A DNA stretch of 64,000 bases from Dakarella massiliensis (GTDB taxonomy: Bacteria; Pseudomonadota; Gammaproteobacteria; Burkholderiales; Burkholderiaceae_F): positions 930,001-994,000 of the forward strand of contig NZ_CVTY01000007.1 in assembly GCF_001182045.1 (NCBI RefSeq), written 5' to 3'. Below, piece after piece: positions 43,202 to 53,786 of this stretch (positions are counted from its first letter, which is position 1; every line of letters begins with the position of its first letter). A program made the position numbers and the translations under genes. A model generated the notes under the pieces. It saw only the letters and a program-made list of their open reading frames with translations, was not told the DNA's origin and did no database searches.

Positions 43202-45940
43202 TCAGCTCAGCTTGCCGTGGCAGTCCTTGAACTTTTTGCCGGAACCGCACGGGCAGGGATCGTTGCGGCCGACACCGGCAAAAGCGATGTCATCCACCGT
43301 AGGTTCCTGGGCCTCGAGCTCATTCTCCGGCGCGGTGAGGGAGGTGAACTCAGCCTGGGAAGCCTGAGCGGCATCCACCTGACGCTGGGCTTCTTCTGTC
43401 GCTTCGTGTTCAGCCTCTTCAGCCTCTTCCGGCATCTGGATCTGAACCTGCATCAGGATGCGGATCACGCCTTCACGCGTCAGATCAAGAAGCTCCTCAA
43501 ACATCGTGAAGGCTTCCTTCTTGTACTCCTGCTTCGGCTGCTTCTGAGCGTAGCCGCGCAGGAAGATGCCCTGACGCAGAAGGTCAAGCGCGCTGATGTG
43601 CTGGCGCCAGGTCTGGTCCAGCACCTGCAGCAGCACCGAGCGGCAGAAACCGTTCCAGGCATCGGCGCCCACGAGCTCGACCTTTTCGTTATAGACGCGG
43701 TCGGCTTCGTCAAGCACCTTCTGCTCGAGGTCTTCGTCCGTACGGCTCTCGTCCTCTTCCATCCAGGCCTTGGTATCGAGGTTCACCGCCCACTCGCTGC
43801 GCAGCGTGGAGGTGAGGCCATCGAGATCCCACTGATCTTCCACCGTCTCGGCCGGCACATACTGACGGACGAGGTCGGAGTAGAAACCGTGACGCATTTC
43901 GCGGACGCTTTCGGAGAGATCCTGAGAGTCGAGAATCTCGTTTCTCACCTTGTAGATCTCATGACGCTGATCGTTCTGGACGTCATCGAACTCGAGCAGC
44001 TGCTTACGGATGTCGTAGTTGCGGGCTTCGACCTTGCGCTGAGCGTTTTCGATCATGCGGGAGAGCATCTTGCTCTCGATCGGAATGCCTTCCTCGAGCT
44101 TCAGGTGCGTCGCCATCGCCTTCATGCGGTCACCGCCGAAGATCTTGAGGAGGTTATCCTCCATCGAGAGGTAGAAGCAGGTGCTGCCCGGGTCGCCCTG
44201 ACGGCCGGAACGGCCGCGGAGCTGGTTATCAATACGGCGGGATTCGTGACGCTCGGAACCGATGATCCGGAGACCGCCGCTCTTCACCACCTGTTCGTGA
44301 ACCGTCTGCCAGGCGGCCTTCTCTTCGTCGATCTTCGCCTTCTTCTGCTCTTCAGTCAGCGATTCGTCATGGCGGATCGCATCCACCACCTTCGAAATGC
44401 TGCCGCCGAGCACGATATCGGTACCGCGGCCTGCCATGTTCGTGGCGATCGTCACAGCCCCCGGACGGCCGGCTTCGGCAACGATCTGAGCTTCACGCTC
44501 ATGCTGCTTCGCGTTCAGGACGTTATGCGGAATGCCTTCCTTCTCCATCAGGTGGCTGAGGAGCTCGGAATTCTCAATCGAGGTCGTACCGACAAGCACC
44601 GGCTCGCCGCGCGAGTAGCAATCCTTCACATCCTTCACGATCGCATCGTACTTTTCCTTCGCGGTCTTGAAGACCTTGTCCTGCTGATCGATACGGATCA
44701 TCGGACGGTTGGTCGGGATCACGACGGTTTCCAGACCGTAAATGTCCTGGAATTCGTACGCTTCGGTATCAGCCGTACCGGTCATGCCGGACAGCTTGTC
44801 ATACATACGGAAGTAGTTCTGGAAGGTGATGGAGGCCATCGTCATGGTCTCCTGCTGCACCTTCACGTGTTCCTTCGCCTCAACAGCCTGATGAATACCG
44901 TCGCTCCAGCGGCGGCCCGGCATCAGACGGCCCGTGAATTCGTCGACGATGATCACTTCGCCGTTCTGCACCACGTATTCCTTGTCGCGCTGGAAAAGCG
45001 TATGAGCCTTCAGCGCGGCGATGAGGTGATGCATCAGCATGATGTTCTGAGGCGAGTAGAGACTGCGGCCGTTCGTAATCAGACCGCGCTCGGTGAAGAT
45101 CTTCTCCACAGTCTCGTGACCCTGGTCAGAGAGGTAAACCTGATGCTGCTTCTCATCCACCCAGTAGTCACCCGGTTCCTTCTCGCCCTTCTGACGGGTG
45201 AGGAGCGCCGGAATCTGATCCATCGCCTGATAGAGATCGATATTGTCTTCGGCCGGACCCGAAATGATGAGCGGGGTTCTCGCCTCGTCAATCAGAATCG
45301 AGTCCACTTCGTCGACGATCGCGTAGTTCAGCGGACGCTGACGGCGGTTCCCGGGTTCGTACTCCATGTTGTCACGGAGGTAATCGAAACCGAATTCGTT
45401 ATTCGTGCCGTACGTAATATCAGCAGCGTAAGCGGCGCGCTTCACAGCCGGATCCTGCTCGTTCGACAGAATCACGCCGACCGTGAGGCCGAGCCACTCA
45501 TAGAGCTGCCCCATCCACTTTGCGTCACGGCTGGCGAGGTAGTCGTTCACGGTCACCACGTGCACGCCCTTGCCGGGCAGCGCGTTCAGGTAAACCGCAA
45601 GCGTGGCGGTCAGCGTCTTGCCCTCGCCGGTGCTCATTTCAGCGATCTTGCCATCATTCAGCACCATACCGCCGATCATCTGCACATCGAAGTGACGCAT
45701 GCCAAGCACTCGCGAAGAGGCCTCACGCACAACAGCGAAAGCTTCCGGCAGCAGGTCGTCCAGCGTTTCGCCCTTCTGGAGCCTGTCGCGGAATTCTTGA
45801 GTCTTCGCCTTCAGTTGATCATCGGTGAGCTTCTTCAGCTCAGGTTCCAGCTTATTGATCTGGGCAACGCGCCGACGGTACGCCTTCACAAGGCGGTTAT
45901 TTCGGCTGCCAAAAATTTTCGTAAGAATTCCGTCAAACAT
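43202..45940 (-). CDS. secA: Preprotein translocase ATPase SecA
   Basis: SecA is the motor that pushes unfolded preproteins through SecYEG. The 912 residues are full length. Walker A is MSTGEGKT (102-109), and the DEAD-like box reads [17 protein letters not shown] (209-225 approximately). The preprotein cross-linking domain, second nucleotide-binding fold ([14 protein letters not shown]), helical wing and scaffold domains follow. The C-terminal zinc motif [13 protein letters not shown] (SEC-C) for SecB and lipid contact is intact. It is transcribed alone between a 214-base divergent spacer shared with dciA and a strong terminator. Confidence 0.99.
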   Translation of the reverse strand: MFDGILTKIFGSRNNRLVKAYRRRVAQINKLEPELKKLTDDQLKAKTQEFRDRLQKGETLDDLLPEAFAVVREASSRVLGMRHFDVQMIGGMVLNDGKIAEMSTGEGKTLTATLAVYLNALPGKGVHVVTVNDYLASRDAKWMGQLYEWLGLTVGVILSNEQDPAVKRAAYAADITYGTNNEFGFDYLRDNMEYEPGNRRQRPLNYAIVDEVDSILIDEARTPLIISGPAEDNIDLYQAMDQIPALLTRQKGEKEPGDYWVDEKQHQVYLSDQGHETVEKIFTERGLITNGRSLYSPQNIMLMHHLIAALKAHTLFQRDKEYVVQNGEVIIVDEFTGRLMPGRRWSDGIHQAVEAKEHVKVQQETMTMASITFQNYFRMYDKLSGMTGTADTEAYEFQDIYGLETVVIPTNRPMIRIDQQDKVFKTAKEKYDAIVKDVKDCYSRGEPVLVGTTSIENSELLSHLMEKEGIPHNVLNAKQHEREAQIVAEAGRPGAVTIATNMAGRGTDIVLGGSISKVVDAIRHDESLTEEQKKAKIDEEKAAWQTVHEQVVKSGGLRIIGSERHESRRIDNQLRGRSGRQGDPGSTCFYLSMEDNLLKIFGGDRMKAMATHLKLEEGIPIESKMLSRMIENAQRKVEARNYDIRKQLLEFDDVQNDQRHEIYKVRNEILDSQDLSESVREMRHGFYSDLVRQYVPAETVEDQWDLDGLTSTLRSEWAVNLDTKAWMEEDESRTDEDLEQKVLDEADRVYNEKVELVGADAWNGFCRSVLLQVLDQTWRQHISALDLLRQGIFLRGYAQKQPKQEYKKEAFTMFEELLDLTREGVIRILMQVQIQMPEEAEEAEHEATEEAQRQVDAAQASQAEFTSLTAPENELEAQEPTVDDIAFAGVGRNDPCPCGSGKKFKDCHGKLS

Positions 45941-46154
45941 ATCGTCCCCTCGGCCGGACTAAAAACGGCATGAGGTAAATTTTGAAATCGGTAGAATTTC
46001 CACCCTTTTTATCAGGCTTACGCCTTAAGGGTACGGAAAAAGAATAAAGGATTATCGCACATAGCTATTAAGAAAAAACGATTCTCCTTCAGTAATCGGG
46101 GATTTCGCCCCGCTATACTTTCCCTATCAACGTAAATCCCAATCGGAACGAACC
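45941..46154. promoter_or_regulatory. Divergent secA/dciA promoter region
   Basis: This AT-rich 214-base spacer should hold both promoters. On the plus strand a good -10, TATACT (46114-46119), precedes dciA without a clear -35; a hairpin CGGGG/CCCCG (about 46097-46112) lies where the -35 spacer would be. On the minus strand TGATAA near 46008-46013 is the best secA -10 candidate. No SecM-like regulatory frame is visible upstream of secA. Confidence 0.4.
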
Positions 46155-46649
46155 ATGAAAGACCGCATCCGCTCGGGGGCTGGCTTTCAGAGGAGCCTCC
46201 GTTTTCTGAATTCTGATGAGCAGGGAATGGATTCGCTCGAGCTGAGGCTTGCCGTCTCGCGGCGCATCCTGCCCGCACTGAACCGTATCTGCGAGCGCCG
46301 CTTCCTCCGCATCTCGTTCACGTCACCCGGTCAGGTCTTTGTGTCGCCTGACGGAGCGGTCCGCCTGATCGTCAAGGATCAGTCTCAGGTCTATCAGCTG
46401 AAGAATCTGCTTCCGACCCTTCGGCGCGAAGTGGAGAAGGCCTGCGGCTTTCCGGTGCCCGAAATCACGGTGGGCGTGAATCCGGGGCTTCACGAATCGC
46501 TCTCCGGCCGCACCGAAACCGCCACCGGCGAACCCAGAAAAGCAAACCCGGATGCCGCTGCCGCCATCCGGGAGAAAGCCCGCGCGCTGCCGGAAGGCAG
46601 TGTCACGCGGAAATCGCTTGAAAGTCTTGCTGAGTCGCTCGAAAAGTAG
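46155..46649 (+). CDS. dciA: DciA-like (DUF721) replicative helicase operator protein
   Basis: DciA proteins interact with DnaB and assist its loading in bacteria lacking DnaC/DnaI. This 164-residue protein has a DUF721-type core (about 10-110), with LNRICERRFLRISFTSPGQ, VYQLKNLLPTLRREVEK and a VNPGL-like end, and a disordered Ala/Glu-rich tail. Sequence identity to the family is modest, but location between lpxC and secA is the usual betaproteobacterial place for this gene, which raises confidence. It converges on lpxC with eight bases between stops. Confidence 0.72.
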   Translation: MKDRIRSGAGFQRSLRFLNSDEQGMDSLELRLAVSRRILPALNRICERRFLRISFTSPGQVFVSPDGAVRLIVKDQSQVYQLKNLLPTLRREVEKACGFPVPEITVGVNPGLHESLSGRTETATGEPRKANPDAAAAIREKARALPEGSVTRKSLESLAESLEK

Positions 46650-46657
46650 CCGCCCTG

Positions 46658-47575
46658 TCAGACAATCGCGAGATTCGGACGGAAGGCGAAGTCAGCCGGA
46701 GCCTTTTCCGCTTCGGTGAACGTCACGATTTCCCAGGCGGTAGCATCCGCGAGCAACGCGCGGAGCAGCTTGTTATTCAGGGCGTGACCCGACTTGCATG
46801 CGCTGTACGCCGCGAGCATCGGGTGTCCAAGAACGTAAAGGTCGCCCATCGCGTCGAGGATCTTATGCTTCACGAATTCGTCGCGGCTGCGCAGACCGTC
46901 GTTATTCAGCACCCGGTAATCATCCATCACAACGGCGTTATCGAGCGAACCGCCCTGGGCAAGGCCGATCGAGCGGAGGAACTCCACATCGTTCACAAAG
47001 CCAAACGTGCGCGACCGGGCCACGTCCTTCTCATAGGAGTCGTGGGCGAAGTCGACCTTCGTGCTCTGAATCGTGGAGTCAATCGCCGGATGGTGAAAAT
47101 CAATGGAAAATTCAAGACTGAAGCCGAAATGCGGCTCAAGCTTCGCCCACTTTCCTTCTTCCTTCACCTCAACCGTCTTCAGAATCCGCACAAACTGCTT
47201 CGGAGCATTCTGCTCAACGATACCGGCCGCGTGAATCAGGAAAACGAAGCTCGCTGCTGAGCCATCCATCACCGGAATCTCAGGGGCATCCACCTCAACG
47301 AGGCAGTTGTCGATCCCAAGACCGTTGAAGGCGCTCATCAGATGCTCGATTGTGGACACGCGCGCCTGACCGACATTCACCGTCGTCGCGAGCCGCGTGT
47401 CATTCACGTTTGTCGCGACAGCAGGAATATCTACGGCAGGCGTGAGGTCCGTCCGACGGAACACAATACCGGTGCCGGCAGCGGCAGGTTTCATCACGAG
47501 ATGAATTCTGCGGCCGCAGTGCAGACCGATTCCGACGGTCGAGACAGATTCCCTCAGCGTTCTTTGCTTCAGCAT
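46658..47575 (-). CDS. lpxC: UDP-3-O-acyl-N-acetylglucosamine deacetylase
   Basis: LpxC is the zinc deacetylase that commits UDP-GlcNAc derivatives to lipid A. I chose ATG 47575 (305 residues; [15 protein letters not shown] is canonical) over a TTG at 47596. The zinc ligands are His78 (STIEHLM), His237 and Asp241 (KHKILD), and the catalytic base is His264 (SGHALNN). It follows ftsZ, from which a 10-bp hairpin separates it, as in other dcw clusters. Confidence 0.98.
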   Translation of the reverse strand: MLKQRTLRESVSTVGIGLHCGRRIHLVMKPAAAGTGIVFRRTDLTPAVDIPAVATNVNDTRLATTVNVGQARVSTIEHLMSAFNGLGIDNCLVEVDAPEIPVMDGSAASFVFLIHAAGIVEQNAPKQFVRILKTVEVKEEGKWAKLEPHFGFSLEFSIDFHHPAIDSTIQSTKVDFAHDSYEKDVARSRTFGFVNDVEFLRSIGLAQGGSLDNAVVMDDYRVLNNDGLRSRDEFVKHKILDAMGDLYVLGHPMLAAYSACKSGHALNNKLLRALLADATAWEIVTFTEAEKAPADFAFRPNLAIV

Positions 47576-47598
47576 AAAAAGTACCAATAAGTTCAATA

Positions 47599-47624
47599 GG
47601 CGGCAGAACTTGCATTCTGCCGCC
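47599..47624 (-). promoter_or_regulatory. 10-bp hairpin between ftsZ and lpxC
   Basis: On the minus strand GGCGGCAGAA and TTCTGCCGCC pair perfectly around TGCAAG. It lies 42 bases after the ftsZ stop and about 24 bases before the lpxC ATG. There is no T-run, so it is not a clean intrinsic terminator. It may protect the ftsZ mRNA end or set lpxC translation. Confidence 0.55.
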
Positions 47625-47666
47625 GGAAAATTCAGGCGCCGGCTATTCTAGCCGCAAAAAGGGCGA

Positions 47667-49118
47667 TCAGTGGCGTCCCTTGTTGCGCAGGTAAGCGGGG
47701 GTCTGAAGATTTCGGATTGTTTCCTCATCGAACGTACCGGAGAAATTCCAGACGTTCGGCTGGGAAGCCGCGGCCTGAGGCTTAGGCGCTTCAGCCTGCG
47801 GCTGAGGAGCCGGAGCGGCGGGTTTCGCGGGCGCTGCGGCAGGAGCCGCGGCCGGAGTTTCCAGGGGCTGCGACCCAAAAAGCGGTGCTGTTTCGCCGGT
47901 CTTATGTTCAAAGTGCGGCGCAGCGGCGGCCGGAGCGGCCTCATGCACCGGTGCTGCCGGCGTGGGATCCGCCGCGAAATGCGGCATCTCGGGAGCCGGG
48001 GCTGCCTTCACGGGTTCCGGCGCGCGGGGCGCAGGAGCCGCGGCCTGAGGTGCAGGCTGAGCGGGCTGTGCCGGCTGGTCAGCATTGGCCGAAGATCCCG
48101 AGAAAATGGAATTCCACATATTTTCCGGACGCATCCCGGTCTGAGCCTTCTCCTGCTCGGTGAGCGGGCTGTCCATACCGGTCGCCACCACCGTAACGCG
48201 GAGCTCGTCCCCGAGACTGTCATCACGGGCCGAACCGAAGATAACGTTGGCGCCCTTCGACACGAAGTCGCTCAGGACCTTCATCACCTTTCTCGGCTCA
48301 GAGAGCTTCAGAGAGTTGCTTGCCGTGACATAAACAAGGAGACCGCGGGCACCGGTAAGATCGGAACCTTCAAGCAGCGGGCTAGAAACGGCGAGTTTCG
48401 CCGCTTCTTCAGCGCGGTTCGGACCGGAAGCCGTGGCCGAACCCATCAGGGCCGTGCCGTGCTCACGCATCACCGTGCTGAGGTCATTGAAGTCGACGTT
48501 GATCAGACCCGGCGTATGAATGATTTCCGCAATGCCGTGGCAGGCCTTGTAGAGCACATCGTTCGCGGCGTTGAAGCATTCTTCCATCGTGGCGTCTTCG
48601 CCGAATTCGTCCTCAAGACGGTCATTCAGAATGACGATGAGGGAGTCGACGTATTCCTTCAGATGGGCAATGCCTTCTTCGGCGCGCTGCTTGCGGGCCG
48701 TGCCTTCATAGGAGAAAGGCTTCGTCACAACACCGACGGTGAGAATGCCTTCTTCCTTCGCGATCTTCGCGATAACAGGAGCGGCGCCCGTACCGGTGCC
48801 GCCGCCCATGCCGGCTGTAATAAAGAGCAGATGAGCGCCGGACACGGCGTCACGGATTTTTTCAGTAGAATCAATGGCGGCTTTCTCGCCAACCTGAGGA
48901 TTCGCCCCGGCGCCGAGCCCGCTTTCGCCGAGCTGCAGAAGCACGTGAGCCTTATTCATGGCAAGAGCCTGATGATCGGTGTTGGCCGCGATAAACTCAA
49001 TACCGTCAGCCCCCTGATCCACCATATACTGGACGGCATTTCCACCGCCGCCACCCACGCCGATCACTTTGATCACCGTGTTGCGCGGATCCTTACCCAG
49101 CATTTCAAAACTACTCAT
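47667..49118 (-). CDS. ftsZ: Cell division protein FtsZ
   Basis: FtsZ is the tubulin-like GTPase that forms the Z ring. ATG at 49118 (483 residues), preceded by GAGAAGGG, is chosen; an upstream frame to 49160 is not homologous. The signature GGGTGTG is at 105-111, and the N-terminal nucleotide loop VGGGGGNAV at 21-29. The globular core ends near 320. A long Ala/Pro/Glu-rich linker (about 321-468) precedes the C-terminal peptide [11 protein letters not shown], the binding site for FtsA and ZipA-like partners. A structured leader lies upstream. Confidence 0.98.
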   Translation of the reverse strand: MSSFEMLGKDPRNTVIKVIGVGGGGGNAVQYMVDQGADGIEFIAANTDHQALAMNKAHVLLQLGESGLGAGANPQVGEKAAIDSTEKIRDAVSGAHLLFITAGMGGGTGTGAAPVIAKIAKEEGILTVGVVTKPFSYEGTARKQRAEEGIAHLKEYVDSLIVILNDRLEDEFGEDATMEECFNAANDVLYKACHGIAEIIHTPGLINVDFNDLSTVMREHGTALMGSATASGPNRAEEAAKLAVSSPLLEGSDLTGARGLLVYVTASNSLKLSEPRKVMKVLSDFVSKGANVIFGSARDDSLGDELRVTVVATGMDSPLTEQEKAQTGMRPENMWNSIFSGSSANADQPAQPAQPAPQAAAPAPRAPEPVKAAPAPEMPHFAADPTPAAPVHEAAPAAAAPHFEHKTGETAPLFGSQPLETPAAAPAAAPAKPAAPAPQPQAEAPKPQAAASQPNVWNFSGTFDEETIRNLQTPAYLRNKGRH

Positions 49119-49144
49119 TGCCCTTCTCCGTGATGCTGCCGAAC

Positions 49145-49235
49145 GGGTAACGCCGCCCAAAGCCTGGTCGGCCCGCGTTACCCTCGCTGTGTGTTGTTTC
49201 TTCCGATCTTAAAGGCGTCGTCAGAGTTTAGTATA
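49145..49235 (-). promoter_or_regulatory. ftsZ leader: -10 element and long-range hairpin
   Basis: On the minus strand a TATACT -10 (49230-49235) has no recognisable -35; a CCCC/GGGG repeat (49241-49254) occupies part of the spacer. Downstream lies a 9-bp perfect stem GGGTAACGC (49175-49183) / GCGTTACCC (49145-49153) with a 21-base loop that can pair further within itself. It ends about 26 bases before the ftsZ ATG. This would give ftsZ its own structured transcript. Confidence 0.5.
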
Positions 49236-49262
49236 TTTTGCCCCATTCTCGGGGTTTGTTGC

Positions 49263-50510
49263 TTAATAATTTCCGATAAACCAGTGCTTGATGGTTGAGA
49301 AAAAGCCCTTCCTCAGACGCTTCTGGCCTTTTTCCTCTGAATGCCGGCCTTTCTGGGCGATGTGAGCCGCCTCTTTAAGGAGTCCGGCCACCACAGTCCA
49401 GGCAGGAGAATTCCCCGCGCCGCCAAGACCCGCGACAATATCCGGGGCTCCGATGCGGCAGTTGTGCTCAAACACATCTTCCGCGAGTTTCAGGAATCCT
49501 TCGGTCTGAGTCACGCCTCCGGTGAGCACAATACCCGCCGGAATCATCTGATCAAACTTGGACGCCTGGAGCCGCTCCTTCACGAAGGAAAGGATCTCCT
49601 CCAGTCTAGCCTGCACCACTTCAGCGAGCTTCTCCTGTGCGATCACTTCAATCGCTTCTCCCGGCCGGGTGCTCCGGCGGATATCGGCGAGATCCACCAC
49701 GTCAGCGCCCGTGAATTTTGTCGGATCCGCACTGCCGTACTTCAGCTTGATTCTCTCAGCCTCATCCTCGTTCAGCTGGAAAAGCGCCGCGATATCGTGC
49801 GTCACCGCGAGACCGCCCACCGGAATAATGTCGGTGTACCAGGGCTTGCTGCCGCTGTAGACCGTGACATCCACCGTGCCGGCACCGATATCGATCAGGC
49901 AGACACCGAGCTCTTTCTCCGACTCGGTGAGCACCGAGTTCGCCGCGGCCCAGACCGGAATCTGCCAGTGTTTCACCTCGACACCGCTGCGCCTCACGCA
50001 GCGGAAGAGATTGGTCGCCGTGGTCGGAAGACCGCAGGCAAGATGCGCTGTCGCCTCAAGCCGCTTTCCGGACATTCCCACAGGGTTCAGAATTCCCGCC
50101 TCTCCGTCCACCGAGTAGCCGAGGACCTGCATTTTCAGAACTTTGGCGTCTCCCTGGAGCGCGACATCGCCGACATGCTCTGTCGCGGCATTGAGTTCCT
50201 CCTGGCCGATCTCCGTTCCTCGCACCGGAGTTGCCCCCGTGTTATTGAAGAACCGAAGACGGGGATCCTCACAGGCCGTATAGACCTCTGAGATATGGAG
50301 ACCGGATGTCCGCTCAGCCTCATCAAACGCCGCCCGGATGGAACCTACGGCGGCATTGATGTCGATCACGACACCGTTTCGGATGCCGGCAGACGGCGCG
50401 GAGCCGAGGCCGCAGATCTTCACGACCCCATCGGCGCCGGGATCGGCCACGATCACGGCTACCTTGCTGCTGCCTACATCAAGCGCTACCAGTAAATTGT
50501 TGTTGTCCAT
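49263..50510 (-). CDS. ftsA: Cell division protein FtsA
   Basis: FtsA is the actin-like protein that tethers FtsZ to the membrane and recruits later divisome proteins. The 415 residues carry the actin-fold motifs: LVALDVGSSKVAVIV (phosphate 1), CLIDIGAGTVDVTVY (phosphate 2) and VLTGGVTQTEGF (adenosine). The C-terminal basic amphipathic helix (KKRLRKGFFSTIKHWF region) is the membrane anchor. It is 11 bases after ftsQ in the dcw operon. Confidence 0.97.
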   Translation of the reverse strand: MDNNNLLVALDVGSSKVAVIVADPGADGVVKICGLGSAPSAGIRNGVVIDINAAVGSIRAAFDEAERTSGLHISEVYTACEDPRLRFFNNTGATPVRGTEIGQEELNAATEHVGDVALQGDAKVLKMQVLGYSVDGEAGILNPVGMSGKRLEATAHLACGLPTTATNLFRCVRRSGVEVKHWQIPVWAAANSVLTESEKELGVCLIDIGAGTVDVTVYSGSKPWYTDIIPVGGLAVTHDIAALFQLNEDEAERIKLKYGSADPTKFTGADVVDLADIRRSTRPGEAIEVIAQEKLAEVVQARLEEILSFVKERLQASKFDQMIPAGIVLTGGVTQTEGFLKLAEDVFEHNCRIGAPDIVAGLGGAGNSPAWTVVAGLLKEAAHIAQKGRHSEEKGQKRLRKGFFSTIKHWFIGNY

Positions 50511-50521
50511 AACAGATCCGC

Positions 50522-51394
50522 TTATACAGACGGCCCCTTTCGTGTCGTTCCTGCGCGATCCGCGCCGGCGGGTCCAGGCCCGGCTGCCGCAGCCGGCTTC
50601 ACGCTGCCCGCTGCCTTGTTCGGAGCAGACGGCTCAGAATCGGTCTTCGGCCGCTCCCGCGGCAGCGTGGCCGCGAAGGCGTTGACGTAACGGGCGTCGA
50701 TCGAGCCGGGAGGTCCTCCCATCATGCGCGAGACTTCCTGATAGTGCGCGGCGACAAGTTCCAGCCTGTCCTGCACGCGGCTGTCACGCGTATTGCGTCC
50801 GAGCTCAATCTTGGTCGACGGAATGTCGCCTCCCTCGATCACAACAGACCAGGAGCCGCGATCCGTAACCGAGAGGTCCCGGATCTTCGTGCCGAGTCTT
50901 TCCGCCGCGGCGGAAAGCGGCCCGTACATCTCCACCACCTCGTGCGCCATGGCGTCAGGCCCCGAGAAGGACGGGAGTCCCTGAGCCTCCGGCGTATCCA
51001 GATTCTTCGGGGCGAAAATCTCACCCCGGTCGGAAATCAGACGCGTCCCGCCCCAGATCGCGATAGGGCGGCGCTTTTCAATTTCAACTCTGATCGTATC
51101 AGGCCAAAGCCGCTCAACCCGCGCGGACGCCACCCACGGCACCTCTTCAACCGCGGTGCGCATCGGATCGAGATCCGCGAAGAAATAGTTGCCGTTCAGC
51201 TTTTCCCAGAGCGTTTTTTCCAGTGCCCCGACGTTCGTAAAGGACGTATCCCCCGTCACTTCAATATGGTGAATATCGAAGTACGGCTGATGAACGACGT
51301 AGCGGATGCCGAGACCGGCAAGCACGAGAAAGCAGATGAGCGCGAGAAGCCCGGCTCCCCGTCTCACTTTTCCGGATGCATTGGCCTGAGTCAT
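50522..51394 (-). CDS. ftsQ: Cell division protein FtsQ
   Basis: FtsQ is a bitopic divisome hub linking FtsA/Z to FtsL/B and FtsW/I. The 290 residues have a short cytoplasmic tail, a membrane helix (about 14-34), a POTRA domain (about 37-105, with YFDIHHIEVTGDTSFTNV), and a beta domain ending near 250. The C-terminal 45 residues are Pro/Ala-rich and unlike the core. It lies between ddlB and ftsA. Confidence 0.95.
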   Translation of the reverse strand: MTQANASGKVRRGAGLLALICFLVLAGLGIRYVVHQPYFDIHHIEVTGDTSFTNVGALEKTLWEKLNGNYFFADLDPMRTAVEEVPWVASARVERLWPDTIRVEIEKRRPIAIWGGTRLISDRGEIFAPKNLDTPEAQGLPSFSGPDAMAHEVVEMYGPLSAAAERLGTKIRDLSVTDRGSWSVVIEGGDIPSTKIELGRNTRDSRVQDRLELVAAHYQEVSRMMGGPPGSIDARYVNAFAATLPRERPKTDSEPSAPNKAAGSVKPAAAAGPGPAGADRAGTTRKGPSV

Positions 51395-51417
51395 GACGAT
51401 CCGCCTCTCTTTCCGTC

Positions 51418-52365
51418 TCAGACCGCGTGGTCCAGACGGGCTTCAGATGCCACCTGGAGCACGAGCTCCTCGTACGGAATACCGACCGCACGGGCCGCCA
51501 TCGGAACGAGAGAATGCGGCGTCATGCCAGGGTTCGTGTTGATCTCGAGGAGATAGAAGCGGCCCGAGGGCTCCATCATGAGATCGATACGGCCCCAGCC
51601 CCGGGCTCCAATCACACGGTAAGCCTTTTCAACCGTTTCCGCCATGGCTCGCGCAGTCTCCTCGGGGAGATCAGCCGGGCAGGCATAGCGGACTTCGTTT
51701 CCCTGATACTTGTTCACGCTGTTGTAGTCACCGTTCGGCGCCATGATTTCAATCACGGGAAGCGCTTTCGCGTTTTTCCCTTCGCCGAGTACGGCGCAGG
51801 TGAATTCGCGGCCATGAATGCGGCGTTCAACAACGAGATCATCCTCCACCTCGAGTGACCGGCGGATCGCCTCAGCGAGCGTCTCCTCAGTGGCGTCCTC
51901 AAGCTTCTCGACACCAAAGGAGCTGCCATCCTTATTCGGCTTCACAACGAGACTCCGGCCGAGGCGGCGGATGATTTCCGCGGCCTCTGACGGATCTGAC
52001 ACCTGGAAACCTTCCGGCACGGGCAGCCCCGCGTTCTCCCAGAGATTGCAGGTTGCCTGCTTATCGATACCGATCGCGCTCGCGAGAACACCAGACCCGG
52101 TATACGGGATCTGCATCCACTCGAGCACGCCCTGGATCGTACCGTCCTCGCCGCCGAGACCGTGCAGCATATTGAAGGCGCGGTCATAGCCGCCGAGCGC
52201 GAGTTCAGCGAGCGGCTGCTTGCCCGGATCAAACGCCTCAGCGTTCACGCCCTGAGATCGAAGCGCGTTCAGCACTCCCGTGCCGCTCGAAATGGAAACC
52301 TCGCGTTCGCTCGACTTTCCACCCATGAGGACTGCAACCTTCCCCAGATCCTTCGCCGCCATCAT
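51418..52365 (-). CDS. ddlB: D-alanine-D-alanine ligase
   Basis: Ddl joins two D-alanines for the peptidoglycan stem. The 315-residue ATP-grasp enzyme has [16 protein letters not shown] (13-28) at the N-terminus, the [15 protein letters not shown] loop (about 69-83), [13 protein letters not shown], and the metal-binding [17 protein letters not shown]. Start and murC stop overlap as ATGA. It is in the usual place after murC. Confidence 0.97.
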   Translation of the reverse strand: MMAAKDLGKVAVLMGGKSSEREVSISSGTGVLNALRSQGVNAEAFDPGKQPLAELALGGYDRAFNMLHGLGGEDGTIQGVLEWMQIPYTGSGVLASAIGIDKQATCNLWENAGLPVPEGFQVSDPSEAAEIIRRLGRSLVVKPNKDGSSFGVEKLEDATEETLAEAIRRSLEVEDDLVVERRIHGREFTCAVLGEGKNAKALPVIEIMAPNGDYNSVNKYQGNEVRYACPADLPEETARAMAETVEKAYRVIGARGWGRIDLMMEPSGRFYLLEINTNPGMTPHSLVPMAARAVGIPYEELVLQVASEARLDHAV

Positions 52366-53786
52366 GCGCGGTCTCCTTCATTCTTAGACAGTTCGGTAAC
52401 CTTGGATGCCACGTGTCCGATCGACCCGGCACCGAGCGTGATCACCACGTCGCCGTCCCGCACCACCTTCAGGATAGCGGCCGGTACATCGTCAACACGC
52501 TGTTCATAAATCAGATCCGCGCCTCCGGCGAGCCGGATAGCCCGGGCAAGCGACCTGCCATCCGCGCCGAAGATCGGCGCTTCGCCTGCCGGATACACTT
52601 CCGTCAGCACCACAACCTGAGCCTCATGCGAGAGCAGGTGCACAAAATCCTCAAAGCAGTCGCGGGTACGCGTATAGCGGTGCGGCTGGAAAGCCACCAC
52701 AATGCGGTGTCCAGGGAAAGCGCCGCGGGCCGCGGCCAGTGTCGCAGCCATCTCATGCGGATGATGACCGTAGTCATCCACGAGACGGAACGTGCCGCCG
52801 CCGTTCTCCGCCGGCACCGGCAGGTCGCCGTACTGGGCAAAGCGCCGGCCGACACCCTTGAATGTGAGAAGCCCCTTCTGAATGGCTTCATCAGACACGC
52901 CGACAAGCGTCGCCACCGTGATCGCCGCAAGCGAATTCACGACGTTATGGACACCGGTCAGATTGAGCACCACGGGGAGCGGGTCGTAGCCCGGACGAAG
53001 CACCGTGTACTTCATCTGAAGCCCGCAGGCTTCCACGTCCACCGCGCGCACCTGAGCCTCTTCCGAGAGACCATAGGAAATCACGCGCTTTGTGATCTGC
53101 GGGATGATGGAGCGGGTGTTCTCATCGTCATAGCAGAGCACCGCGACGCCGTAGAACGGCAGCCGCTCGATAAACATCGTGAAGGCCTGCTTCAGACGCT
53201 CGAAATCGTGCCCGTAGGTATCCATGTGGTCCTGGTCAATATTCGTGATGACCGAGAGCACCGGAGAAAGATTGAGGAACGACGCGTCAGACTCGTCCGC
53301 TTCAGCGACGAGGTACTCACCTGTTCCGAGACGGGCGTTCGTGCCGGCCTGCATCAGCTTGCCGCCGATCACAAATGTCGGATCAAGGCCGCCTGCCGTA
53401 ATCAGCGTCGTCGTGAGCGACGTCGTCGTGGTCTTGCCGTGCGTGCCGGCGATCGCGATACCCTTTCTGAGGCGCATCAGTTCCGCGAGCATCACGGCAC
53501 GCGGAACGACCGGGATATGCTGGGCGCGGGCTTCCACCACTTCGGGGTTATCTTCGTGAACCGCGGAGGAAATCACGACCGCGTCCGCTCCGGCGACGTG
53601 TGACGCGTCATGGCCAAGCCAGATCGTTGCCCCCATTTCAGTGAGGTGACGCGTCGTATCGCTTTCAGCGATGTCCGACCCGGTCACGTGATAGCCGAGG
53701 TTCATCATCACTTCGGCAATGCCGCTCATGCCAACGCCGCCGATACCGACGAAATGCACGTTCTTAACAACAAATTTCCAGGCCAT
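52362..53786 (-). CDS. murC: UDP-N-acetylmuramate--L-alanine ligase
   Basis: MurC adds L-alanine to UDP-MurNAc in the cytoplasm. The 474 residues start with a Rossmann-like [15 protein letters not shown], bind ATP through GTHGKTT (114-120) and show the central [10 protein letters not shown] block. DYGHHPHEM is the typical domain 3 start. Its ATG shares one base with the murG stop (TGATG), and its stop overlaps ddlB, so murG-murC-ddlB are tightly coupled. Confidence 0.98.
   Translation of the reverse strand: MAWKFVVKNVHFVGIGGVGMSGIAEVMMNLGYHVTGSDIAESDTTRHLTEMGATIWLGHDASHVAGADAVVISSAVHEDNPEVVEARAQHIPVVPRAVMLAELMRLRKGIAIAGTHGKTTTTSLTTTLITAGGLDPTFVIGGKLMQAGTNARLGTGEYLVAEADESDASFLNLSPVLSVITNIDQDHMDTYGHDFERLKQAFTMFIERLPFYGVAVLCYDDENTRSIIPQITKRVISYGLSEEAQVRAVDVEACGLQMKYTVLRPGYDPLPVVLNLTGVHNVVNSLAAITVATLVGVSDEAIQKGLLTFKGVGRRFAQYGDLPVPAENGGGTFRLVDDYGHHPHEMAATLAAARGAFPGHRIVVAFQPHRYTRTRDCFEDFVHLLSHEAQVVVLTEVYPAGEAPIFGADGRSLARAIRLAGGADLIYEQRVDDVPAAILKVVRDGDVVITLGAGSIGHVASKVTELSKNEGDRA

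Noticed and set aside
43217..45973. A 918-codon stop-free frame antisense to secA, and similar long antisense frames over tkt (43-1830), proS (33392-35092), mpl (11144-12442), murC (52413-53603) and ftsI (61733-63703)
   Set aside because: They mirror well-conserved genes in GC-rich DNA, where third-position G/C bias removes antisense stops. Their translations are His/Arg-rich and resemble no protein family.
45941..46154. A SecM-like arrest peptide upstream of secA
   Set aside because: No minus-strand frame with a signal sequence and arrest motif lies in the spacer; the gene upstream is the divergent dciA.
46018..46278. An 86-codon minus-strand frame across the secA/dciA spacer
   Set aside because: It overlaps the dciA start and the divergent promoters, and has no recognisable features or ribosome site.
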